A stretch of DNA of 32,399 bases from Streptococcus sp. (GTDB lineage Bacteria > Bacillota > Bacilli > Lactobacillales > Streptococcaceae), in assembly GCA_003521145.1 (NCBI GenBank), contig DOTL01000019.1, positions 1 through 32,399 on the forward strand. The letters are read 5' to 3'. Made by a program: the position numbers and the translations under genes. Each line of letters begins with the position of its first letter. The first letter of the stretch is position 1. Positions 1 to 6,476 of the stretch are shown in pieces. A model generated the notes under the pieces. That model saw nothing but the letters and a program-made list of their open reading frames with translations. It was not told the DNA's origin and ran no database searches.

Positions 1-70
1 AACTTCATTATAGAACTTTCAATTTTTAAATATTTTCAATTATTTTTGAAAATCTCAGAAAGCAACTCAA

Positions 71-99
71 ATGAAAAGGAATTTAAAATATTGTATAAT
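71..99 (+). promoter_or_regulatory. Probable promoter of the yueI-like gene
   Basis: A perfect -10 TATAAT lies at 94-99, with an ATGAAA -35 (4 of 6 matches) at 71-76 and a 17-base spacer. It lies about 30 bases ahead of the conserved coding sequence, so the promoter survived although the gene is broken. Confidence 0.6.
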
Positions 100-127
100 A
101 AAAGTAGAAAACTAACGGGAGATTCAT

Positions 128-582
128 ACGACTTCACTTGAAAACAAAGTGCTCCAATGCGCTAGTTACGAAAAATGCCTTAATCCCGATGAACTTCGTC
201 AGTATTTGGAACCTATGCGGAACGTGCAGTCCTAGCTGTTCTATTGGAAAATGCTGAAGATAAAATTGTAACTGACCAATTTCCGCAGATTTTAAAAGAC
301 TTGCTAGCCATTCACCCTAATCTTAGTCTCAAGCTTTCGCCAAAATTAGCTGACCAGATACAATTTACCTATAACAAAGCTGCTCAAGCACTCAACATTT
401 CAGCTACTATCGTGGACGAGGCTAAGGCCCACTCACCATACGGTCTTATCCTACATAGTAATGAAGCAGAGAACCTTGATAATGTGTTATTTTCAGAACT
501 CTATCCTGATATCCTTGCTCCTAAGGAAACGGAACCAGTCCTTGAAAAAAAGTTATTTTTTGCTAAACTATTTGGAAGATAA
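128..582 (+). pseudogene. YueI-like (DUF1694) protein, frameshifted and without a start codon
   Basis: The family is a small cytoplasmic protein of about 140-150 residues with no established function. Reading from 128 gives a typical N-terminus (TTSLENKVLQCAS, then NPDELRQYL). The family match then jumps to another frame at about 206-210 and continues as GTYAERAVLAVLLENAEDK to the stop at 580-582. The sequence TTGGAACC fits loss of one G from TTGGGAACC. A Shine-Dalgarno GGGAG is at 117-121, but no ATG, GTG or TTG lies between the upstream in-frame stop (113-115) and the first conserved codon. CATACG at 125-130 looks like CATGACG missing a G, so the start codon also seems lost. A TTG at 244 could only start a protein lacking about 38 residues. 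I am sure of the family and the frameshift, less sure of the exact start lesion. Confidence 0.8.
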
Positions 583-604
583 AAGCTGACTCTGCGTCAG
601 CTTT
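582..604. terminator. Bidirectional terminator between the yueI-like gene and glxK
   Basis: AAAGCTGAC (582-590) pairs with GTCAGCTTT (596-604) around a 5-base loop, with T-rich sequence on both strands. It serves two convergent genes. Confidence 0.8.
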
Positions 605-611
605 TATTATA

Positions 612-1727
612 TCACAATGTTTTACTGAGCTTGATGAGATTCCCAATATTGAGTCCTGTTCGATAGAGATTCTCCTTAGCAGTAGCCAAAACTTGATCTA
701 AGTCTGCTACTTGACCAATAATGGGAAAGGCAGCTGAAATACCTGCTACAGGAAAATCAGGCAAGTCATCGTTCAGACTACCGCAGATAGCAATGACGGG
801 AATAGCTGATGGTGTCCGCCTAGCCACTCCGACCGGTGCCTTACCAGACAAGGACTGGCTATCCATACGTCCTTCTCCTACTATAACCAAATCAGCAGAC
901 TTCACACGTTGGTCAAAATCAACACAATCAAGTACAAAGTCAATCCCCGATTTAATTTCTGCACCCGCAAAGGCCACTAGTCCTGCAGCCATGCCTCCCC
1001 CTGCTCCTGAACCAGCCAGTTTTAAAACTCCAGGAGCAAAGTCAGAGTAAAATTGTGACATATCTTGATCAACTTTTTTAAATTGTGAAGGAGCCAGACC
1101 TTTTTGTCCACCAAAAATATAGGTCGCTCCATGTTGACCACACAAGGGGTTATCTACGTCAGTAATCAGACGAATGGTGACACCAGACAAATCAACCTTA
1201 TTTTTAGAGGATACCTTTTTAACAAGACCAAGATTAATACCTATTGGCTCAAGCTTCTGTCCTTCAGAATCATAAAAACGATAACCCAATCCATATGCCA
1301 TACCAATACCACCATCATTGGTAGCAGATCCACCTACGCCTATAATAAACTCTCGGATGCCAGATTGAACCAAATGTACAATTAGTTCACCTACACCTTG
1401 TGTCGTTAGAGCTAGAGGGTTTCGTTTATCCTTAGGAATCTGCTCCAAGCCACAAATAGCAGCCATTTCAAAAACGGCAGTCTGTTCATTGCTGGCAAAA
1501 GAAATACTTCCATCACTTGTATAGGCATGAGGAATCTTGATAGTTTTCTTCTCAAGATTTAGATTTTCAACAAGAGCATCTAAGGTGCCTTCGCCACCGT
1601 CGCCTATTGGCATGAGGTCAAAATCAGCGTCGGGTAAGGCATTTTCAAAGCCCGATTTAAGAGCTAAAGCGATCTCTTTTGCAGACAAACTTTCCTTAAA
1701 TGAATCAGGTGCAATCAAAATTCGCAT
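612..1727 (-). CDS. glxK: Glycerate kinase
   Basis: This enzyme phosphorylates D-glycerate with ATP in the cytoplasm and feeds it into lower glycolysis. The 371-residue length is normal for the GlxK/GarK family. Family features are an N-terminal MRILIAPDSFKESLSA, the loop PIGDGGEGTLDAL near residue 41, and the glycine-rich GVGGSATNDGG near residue 130. The start is set by a strong AAGGAGG 6 bases upstream of the ATG. It begins 12 bases after the MmcQ/YjbR gene, so the two are very probably co-transcribed. The gene ends at a terminator shared with the convergent yueI-like gene. I see no lesion. Whether it makes 2- or 3-phosphoglycerate cannot be told from the sequence. Confidence 0.93.
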   Translation of the reverse strand: MRILIAPDSFKESLSAKEIALALKSGFENALPDADFDLMPIGDGGEGTLDALVENLNLEKKTIKIPHAYTSDGSISFASNEQTAVFEMAAICGLEQIPKDKRNPLALTTQGVGELIVHLVQSGIREFIIGVGGSATNDGGIGMAYGLGYRFYDSEGQKLEPIGINLGLVKKVSSKNKVDLSGVTIRLITDVDNPLCGQHGATYIFGGQKGLAPSQFKKVDQDMSQFYSDFAPGVLKLAGSGAGGGMAAGLVAFAGAEIKSGIDFVLDCVDFDQRVKSADLVIVGEGRMDSQSLSGKAPVGVARRTPSAIPVIAICGSLNDDLPDFPVAGISAAFPIIGQVADLDQVLATAKENLYRTGLNIGNLIKLSKTL

Positions 1728-1739
1728 GATGACCTCCTT

Positions 1740-2807
1740 CTATTTTTCTTTTAGGTAAAGGGATAAAGCCTGAACTAACTCATCTGTCATATGTCGAGGA
1801 CCTCGAACGGTTTTAATACCTAAACTCTTTAGTCTATCACTATCAAAGTCAGTGTCATTAAAAGTGTATAAGGGTTTAATCCGCATCAACTCCTTAATAT
1901 CCTCCTCTTCACGATAACCTTGATTAGAGATATTTCCCTCTAAAACCTGACAGACGTAACGGATGGCTTTGGTAGGTGCCGTAATATAGATAGCCACAAA
2001 ATTTCCCTTTTGCATACTGGCTTTCTGTGTCCAAAGAATCTCCTCATTTGCGGAAAATTCCTCCCTAATATCGTAGTATTTCAAATTTACGAGGATGATC
2101 CAATAATGAGGCTCCGAAACTTTTCTAAGATGTTTGAGGGCCACTAGGGACCGACTTTCACTAAGAAGATCAAAAATGGTTTGGTCCGGCAATGTCTCAT
2201 CTAAAACAAGACTAACCCAGGTCTTCTTGGACATATGGTAGCTAGGAAAAACGCCATCCATTTTCAAGAGTTTATCCATTTGCTTCGTATTAACCTTGAG
2301 GTTAACCACATCATATATTGATTCTGCCCTTTCTCCACCAAGCCCTAGTTTTTCTCCCTTAAGAGGAAAAAACAAGGTGTACCATTTACCATCAACTCTA
2401 AAAGATAGATAGCTTGGTTCCTTCTCGAAAGGATGGTCTGCTTGGTCTGAAAATTCTTGAACTAAAAATTTAGCCAGGCGATTAGCTTGTGGGGATGAAA
2501 ATAATTGATCTTCATAACAAGAATCAGCTACCTGTGACAGAAGTTCTCCATAAGCTTCTCTGACTTGACCAACGTAAGTTCCGGTAGCCTGAGGACTCCT
2601 AAAGATATCATAAGGCTCATCAAAATCACTATCGACAACCTGTCCTGTCAACTTACCTTCTGAATCAATAAGCAAACGGGTTTCAAGTTCTTCAGCTATC
2701 AGTGTTTTTCTAAACTCATAGCCTTGCTCGGTAGCTGTAAAACCAGAAGGCTCTTGGCTAGCAGGTTTTAGGACTTTCTTTTTAAAATAAGCATCCTCAA
2801 AAGTCAC
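1740..2807 (-). CDS. MmcQ/YjbR-family protein with an extra C-terminal domain
   Basis: This 355-residue protein has no known cellular role. Residues about 130-222 match the MmcQ/YjbR fold (for example FPSYHMSKKTWVSLVLDE, then PDQTIFDLLSESRSLV), a family often annotated as DNA-binding. That domain alone is only about 110-120 residues. Here about 100 residues precede it, and a C-terminal part (about 232-345) begins HYWIILVNLKYYDIREEF and ends RGPRHMTDELVQAL. I read this part as similar to an EVE/PUA-like domain, which is inference. The start is GTG with AAGGGAT just upstream. Only about 23 bases separate it from the ccpA terminator, so it probably depends on read-through from ccpA. glxK follows after 12 bases. 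There is no signal peptide or membrane segment. Confidence 0.72.
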   Translation of the reverse strand: MTFEDAYFKKKVLKPASQEPSGFTATEQGYEFRKTLIAEELETRLLIDSEGKLTGQVVDSDFDEPYDIFRSPQATGTYVGQVREAYGELLSQVADSCYEDQLFSSPQANRLAKFLVQEFSDQADHPFEKEPSYLSFRVDGKWYTLFFPLKGEKLGLGGERAESIYDVVNLKVNTKQMDKLLKMDGVFPSYHMSKKTWVSLVLDETLPDQTIFDLLSESRSLVALKHLRKVSEPHYWIILVNLKYYDIREEFSANEEILWTQKASMQKGNFVAIYITAPTKAIRYVCQVLEGNISNQGYREEEDIKELMRIKPLYTFNDTDFDSDRLKSLGIKTVRGPRHMTDELVQALSLYLKEK

Positions 2808-2830
2808 TGGTTATCCCTTTTTCTAAAAAA

Positions 2831-2864
2831 GAGGAGTTGAGACAAACTTATGTCCCAACTCCTC
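2831..2864 (-). terminator. Terminator of ccpA
   Basis: A long stem pairs GAGGAGTTGaGACA (from 2831) with its complement ending at 2864. On the minus strand it is followed by a run of T. It begins right after the ccpA stop codon. Confidence 0.88.
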
Positions 2865-2866
2865 TT

Positions 2867-3868
2867 TTATTTTGTTGACTGACGTAAGGTAAGACCATGA
2901 TTAAGAATAACATCTTTTTCTTCAAGCTCTTCCTTATTCATGATTTTAGTCAACATACGCATGCTAACTGCCCCTAAATCATAGAGAGGATGGTTTATAC
3001 TAGAAAGATTTGGACGTGTGTAGCTTGTAATTGGTGAATCATTGCTTGTGATGATTTCGAAGTCTTCTGGAACTGATTTACCTGCAGCAAAGAGGCCATT
3101 CAAGAGACCTGCAGCCAATTCATCTTCTCCAACATAGGCAGCAGTGGCACCAGAGTTCAAGACACGTTGTGCTAAATCAAAGCCATTTTTATAGCTATAT
3201 TTAGCTTCAAAGACAAGGCCTTCATTGTAGCTCAAATTATTCTTTTTAAGTCCAGCCTTATAACCAGCTAGACGGAGCTTACCATTAATATCATCGATAA
3301 GCGGTCCTGATACAAAGGCAACCTTTTCATTATTTTTAGCAAGTTGCGTTATAGAATCCTCAGCAGCAGCTTTATAGTCGATGTTAACACTCGGTAATTG
3401 GTGTTCGAGGTCCACTGTTCCTGCTAGAACAATCGGCGTACGGGTACGAGAAAATTCTGCACGAATTTTTTCCGTTAAGTGATAACCCATGAAGATGATA
3501 CCATCAACTTGTTTGGCAAATAGAGAGTTAATGACAGTAACTTCGTGATCGTCATTTTCATCACTAGAAGCAAGGACAATATTGTACTTGTACATCGTTG
3601 CAATATCATCAATCCCCCTTGCTAAAGTAGCAAAATAACTATTAGCAATATTTGGAATAACAACTCCTACAGTAGTGGTTTTCTTACTCGCCAAGCCACG
3701 CGCAACCGCATTTGGACGATAATCCAAACGATCAATGACCTCAAGCACTTTTTTTCGGGTGTTTTCTTTTACATTTTTATTTCCATTTACCACACGAGAC
3801 ACAGTCGCCATCGAAACGCCTGCCTCACGCGCAACGTCGTAAATAGTGATTGTTTCATCAGTATTCAT
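2867..3868 (-). CDS. ccpA: Catabolite control protein A
   Basis: CcpA is the LacI/GalR-family master regulator of carbon catabolite control in Firmicutes. With HPr-Ser46-P it binds cre sites to repress or activate sugar genes. The 333-residue length is typical. The LacI helix-turn-helix is at about residues 7-30 (ITIYDVAREAGVSMATVSRV), with the hinge YRPNAVARGLA near 51. A periplasmic-binding-protein-like core follows and ends LTLRQSTK. The ATG start has AGGAAG upstream. It has its own promoter (3911-3939), a strong terminator, and is divergent from pepQ, the classic arrangement in lactic acid bacteria. A cre-like site in the shared intergenic region suggests autoregulation. Confidence 0.97.
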   Translation of the reverse strand: MNTDETITIYDVAREAGVSMATVSRVVNGNKNVKENTRKKVLEVIDRLDYRPNAVARGLASKKTTTVGVVIPNIANSYFATLARGIDDIATMYKYNIVLASSDENDDHEVTVINSLFAKQVDGIIFMGYHLTEKIRAEFSRTRTPIVLAGTVDLEHQLPSVNIDYKAAAEDSITQLAKNNEKVAFVSGPLIDDINGKLRLAGYKAGLKKNNLSYNEGLVFEAKYSYKNGFDLAQRVLNSGATAAYVGEDELAAGLLNGLFAAGKSVPEDFEIITSNDSPITSYTRPNLSSINHPLYDLGAVSMRMLTKIMNKEELEEKDVILNHGLTLRQSTK

Positions 3869-3910
3869 AAAAAACTTCCTTTCTCATTTCACGCTTACTC
3901 TTTCATGATA

Positions 3911-3939
3911 ACTATATCAGATTCTAAAAACATTTTCAA
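3911..3939 (-). promoter_or_regulatory. ccpA promoter
   Basis: On the minus strand there is a -35 TTGAAA (3934-3939), a 17-base spacer and a -10 TATAGT (3911-3916), 42 bases upstream of the ATG. Confidence 0.7.
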
Positions 3940-3998
3940 TTATTTTGACTGATTTTTTACAAAAAATGAAAGGGATTCCTTCTTTATGGTTATAAGGA

Positions 3999-4012
3999 AG
4001 AAAGCCGTTTCA
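3999..4012. promoter_or_regulatory. Candidate cre site between ccpA and pepQ
   Basis: Read on the minus strand this is TGAAACGGCTTTCT. It matches the cre consensus TGWAANCGNTNWCA at 10 of 12 defined or degenerate positions, with one mismatch in the CG core and one at the last base. It lies 60 bases upstream of the ccpA -35. Location fits CcpA autoregulation and pepQ control, but the core mismatch makes this tentative. Confidence 0.4.
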
Positions 4013-4120
4013 GAAAAAGAGCTGTCATTTCACATTTCCATGACTAACCATCACTTGCAAAACTAGCCTAAAAAAGTCTCAATGAAAGTAAATGATTTAA
4101 TGAAAAGTCAAAAAAACAGC

Positions 4121-4149
4121 TTGCATTTTCCCTATAAAAGTGACAGAAT
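4121..4149 (+). promoter_or_regulatory. Possible pepQ promoter
   Basis: A -35-like TTGCAT (4121-4126) sits 17 bases from a weak -10 CAGAAT (4144-4149). An alternative -10 is TATAAA at 4133-4138, but it has no good -35. The 5' end of pepQ transcripts is uncertain. Confidence 0.35.
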
Positions 4150-4179
4150 GAGTGTAAGAAATAAAAAGGAGTTTTTTCT

Positions 4180-5262
4180 ATGTCTAAACTTGATTGCATT
4201 CGTCATTTTTTAAATGAAAATAAAGCAGGGATAGCTATTGTTTCAGATCCTGTAACTGTCAATTATCTTACTGGTTTTGATTGTGACCCACATGAACGCC
4301 AAATGTTCCTCTTCATCTACGAAAATCGGGAGCCTGCCCTCTTTGTTCCTGCTCTTGAGGTTGCACGTGCCTCTGCTGTACTCGACTTCCCAGTCTTTGG
4401 TTATGTGGACTCTGAAATTCCATGGCAAAAAATTAAGGCTGGCCTAGCAAGTACAGACAGCCCTATTATTTATGCAGAGTTTGACAATCTCAATGTGACT
4501 AAGTTTCAAGGATTGCAAACGGTCTTTGAAGGTCGCTTTGAAAACTTGACACCATTCATTCAAAAAATGCGCGTTATCAAGTCAGCTGATGAAATTAAAA
4601 AATTGATTGTTGCCGGTGATTATGCTGATAAAGCTGTTAATATCGGTTTTGACAATATCTCTCTCGACGTTACTGAAACAGACATCATTGCTCAAATTGA
4701 ATTTGGCATGAAGAAAATCGGTATCAATATGTCCTTTGAAACGATGGTTCTTACAGGTAACAATGCCGCAAACCCTCATGGTATTCCAGGAACTAACCGT
4801 ATTGAAAATGACAGCCTACTTCTCTTCGACTTGGGTACTGTTAGTCAAGGCTATGCTTCAGATATGACACGTACCGTAGCTGTCGGTCAACCAGACCAAT
4901 TCAAGAAAGATATCTACAATATTTGTTTGGAAGCTCAACTCACTGCCCTTGATTTTATCAAACCAGGTGTAACTGCCAGCGAAATCGATGCTGCGGCGCG
5001 TAATGTTATTGAAAAAGCTGGTTACGGCGAATACTTCAACCACCGTCTGGGACATGGAATTGGTATGGATGTCCACGAGTTTCCTTCAATTATGGAAGGA
5101 AATGACTTGGTAATCGAAGAAGGAATGTGCTTCTCTGTTGAACCAGGTATTTACATTCCTGAAAAAGTTGGTGTTCGTATCGAGGACTGTGGTTATGTGA
5201 CAAAAGATGGCTTTGAAGTCTTCACACACACACCAAAAGAATTGCTCTATTTTGATGTTTAA
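4180..5262 (+). CDS. pepQ: Xaa-Pro dipeptidase (prolidase)
   Basis: PepQ is a cytoplasmic metallopeptidase of family M24 that cleaves Xaa-Pro dipeptides, completing casein peptide use in milk bacteria. The 360-residue length is normal. A creatinase-like N-terminal domain spans about 1-130, followed by the pita-bread catalytic domain. The five metal ligands are visible: D217 (LLFDLGT), D228 (YASDMTR), H292 (GHGIGMDVHEF), E321 (SVEPGIYI) and E335 (GVRIEDCGYV). The start has AAGGAG upstream. It is transcribed divergently from ccpA, and a cre-like site lies between them. No clear terminator follows; palindromic sequence and an IS200 relic lie downstream. Confidence 0.95.
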   Translation: MSKLDCIRHFLNENKAGIAIVSDPVTVNYLTGFDCDPHERQMFLFIYENREPALFVPALEVARASAVLDFPVFGYVDSEIPWQKIKAGLASTDSPIIYAEFDNLNVTKFQGLQTVFEGRFENLTPFIQKMRVIKSADEIKKLIVAGDYADKAVNIGFDNISLDVTETDIIAQIEFGMKKIGINMSFETMVLTGNNAANPHGIPGTNRIENDSLLLFDLGTVSQGYASDMTRTVAVGQPDQFKKDIYNICLEAQLTALDFIKPGVTASEIDAAARNVIEKAGYGEYFNHRLGHGIGMDVHEFPSIMEGNDLVIEEGMCFSVEPGIYIPEKVGVRIEDCGYVTKDGFEVFTHTPKELLYFDV

Positions 5263-5308
5263 TTAATCCAGTCAAAACCACCCGTGAGAACGATTGACTT
5301 GCTCTTTG

Positions 5309-5400
5309 GCTGAAAGCCTCTGCTACTGGCCTAGGCCTAAAGGCCCACCAAATGGTTTTCCTTCAGCACCACCTTTGCTAGCTGACCCGTCTAGCGGGTC
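5309..5400. repeat. Cluster of nested inverted repeats beside the IS200 relic
   Basis: GCTGAA (5309-5314) can pair with TTCAGC (5362-5367). Inside lie the perfect palindrome GGCCTAGGCC (5328-5337) and a second GGCC (5342-5345). Next to it GACCCG (5384-5389) pairs with CGGGTC (5395-5400) around TCTAG. The last hairpin lies just outside the transposase 3' end and is the likely right-end hairpin of the IS. The rest could be the IS end or an older intergenic repeat; no protein is encoded between 5263 and 5409. Confidence 0.5.
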
Positions 5401-5409
5401 TCTTTAAGA

Positions 5410-5883
5410 CTATTTTCTTTTATTCTTCTCACCTGTAAACGGATCATACTCCTCAAAAAGACTGGGCTGATCTGGTATCACGTCTTCTTGTAATTGATTA
5501 CCAATATATTCTTCAATTCGCTTCTGATTTCATCCAACCATATCAAGATAAAACCCTCGACACCAAAATTTGCAATTCCCATATTTATACTTTAAATTAG
5601 CCTGTCGGTCGAATATCATTAAGATACTTTTACCCTTTAAATATCCCATAAATGAATAAATACTTAGTTTCGGTGGTATACTCACCAACATGTGAATATG
5701 ATCTGGGAAAGCTTCTGCTTCATGTATTTCAACACCTTTTCTTTCACATAATAACCGTAAGATGTGACCAATACTTGCTTTGTATTTCCCATAGATTATC
5801 TGACGTCTATATTTTGGGGCGAAAACAATATGATACTTACAATTTCATGTGGTGTGTGCTAAACTATTATTATCCTGTCTCAT
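5410..5883 (-). pseudogene. tnpA: IS200/IS605-family transposase TnpA, two nonsense codons
   Basis: Y1 HUH transposases cut and rejoin single-stranded DNA at the hairpin ends of the element. Read through its stops, this frame encodes 157 residues, the usual TnpA size. It has the HUH motif PDHIHM (H62 and H64) and the catalytic tyrosine in EEYIGNQLQED (Y126). Codon 13 is TGA (5845-5847), where a Trp is expected in HTTxNCKYHIVFAPKYRR. Codon 118 is also TGA (5530-5532), where an Arg is expected (CGA to TGA). No frameshift is present. The ATG at 5881-5883 has GAAGGA upstream. With both active-site motifs intact, a still-active copy elsewhere could recognise this relic. Confidence 0.85.
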
Positions 5884-5982
5884 AAGGGGTCCTTCTTTTG
5901 TATATTAGTTAGTGATTGGGAAACCTTATCTAATATAACACTTTAGGGGGACTTTTTTGATACATCGCTAAAAGCTTTTCGG

Positions 5983-6005
5983 AACCACTAGCACAGCTAG
6001 TGGTT
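5983..6005. repeat. Perfect 10-bp hairpin, probable IS200 left end
   Basis: AACCACTAGC (5983-5992) and GCTAGTGGTT (5996-6005) pair around ACA. The position, 100 bases upstream of the transposase start, fits a left-end hairpin. A terminator role is less likely because only TTCG follows. Confidence 0.5.
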
Positions 6006-6016
6006 TTCGTAAGACA

Positions 6017-6047
6017 AAAAGGTCTTCAAGTAAATTGAGGACCTTTT
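6017..6047. terminator. Strong hairpin, possible bidirectional terminator
   Basis: A 13-bp stem (6017-6029 with 6035-6047, one G-U pair) has AAAA and TTTT flanks and a GTAAA loop. It may be the original pepQ terminator, displaced by the IS200 insertion; this is inference. Confidence 0.6.
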
Positions 6048-6076
6048 CGTTTGCACTCAAATTCAAAAGCCATATA

Positions 6077-6105
6077 AAAAGCTGACACATCGAGAGTCAG
6101 CTTTT
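6077..6105 (-). terminator. Terminator after the S1-domain gene
   Basis: AAAAGCTGAC (6077-6086) pairs with GTCAGCTTTT (6096-6105), immediately after the stop codon at 6107-6109 on the minus strand. Its stem repeats the stem of the terminator at 582-604. Confidence 0.8.
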
Positions 6106-6106
6106 G

Positions 6107-6475
6107 CTATTTATCCTCATGCTCTTGTCTAAGATAGTCAAGTCCTTCTTCAATCCATCCTGGCATTGCTTCTGCCAAGGGTTTAAAGCCATAGTTCAAA
6201 CGGCTATCTGAGAAACGATAACGATGAGGAATTTTATTTTTTTCTTCCTCAAGGGTTCTCAAAGAAAGACTGGCCTTTTGTGTAAATTCATCAAAATCAA
6301 CAACTTGAACCAAGACCTCCTGGTCTACCTTTAAGGTATTGTAGATATTGTCAATATAACCTGTCTTAATCTCTGAGATGTGAATCAATCCTGTGGTACC
6401 ATTTTCCAATGAAACAAAGGCACCGTAAGGCTTGATGCCTGTGATAACACCCCTAAGCTTGTCTCCAATTTTCAT
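6107..6475 (-). CDS. S1 RNA-binding domain protein (CvfD/YugI type)
   Basis: This small cytoplasmic protein has one S1 domain at about residues 1-74 (MKIGDKLRGVITGIKPYGAF, then GLIHISEI), followed by a short tail. Family members (YugI/general stress protein 13, CvfD in streptococci) are RNA-associated and influence stress or virulence gene expression, in part after transcription. The 122-residue length is typical. The start codon lies one base after the stop of the HAD-cyclophilin gene and its own ribosome site is weak, so translation is probably coupled. A terminator follows directly. There are no lesions. Family is clear, target RNAs unknown. Confidence 0.85.
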   Translation of the reverse strand: MKIGDKLRGVITGIKPYGAFVSLENGTTGLIHISEIKTGYIDNIYNTLKVDQEVLVQVVDFDEFTQKASLSLRTLEEEKNKIPHRYRFSDSRLNYGFKPLAEAMPGWIEEGLDYLRQEHEDK

Positions 6476-6476
6476 C

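Larger units (their letters stand above)
5384..6005 (-). mobile_element. Decayed IS200/IS605-family insertion sequence
   Basis: The element holds a single Y1 transposase frame (5410-5883) and no tnpB, which is the IS200 layout. Candidate subterminal hairpins flank it: GACCCG/CGGGTC at 5384-5400 downstream and a 10-bp stem at 5983-6005 upstream. IS200 elements have no terminal inverted repeats or target duplication, so the borders are estimates. Two stop codons in the transposase make it inactive on its own. Confidence 0.65.

Noticed and set aside
1..70. AT-rich inverted repeat near 32-53 as a terminator of an upstream gene
   Set aside because: The stem is only A-T rich with no GC pairs of note, and the upstream gene is outside the window.
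721..1050. 109-codon open frame on the plus strand inside glxK
   Set aside because: It is the antisense shadow of glxK, has no ribosome site and no family resemblance.
5652..5885. 77-codon plus-strand frame over the IS200 transposase
   Set aside because: It is antisense to the transposase, whose family match is on the minus strand.
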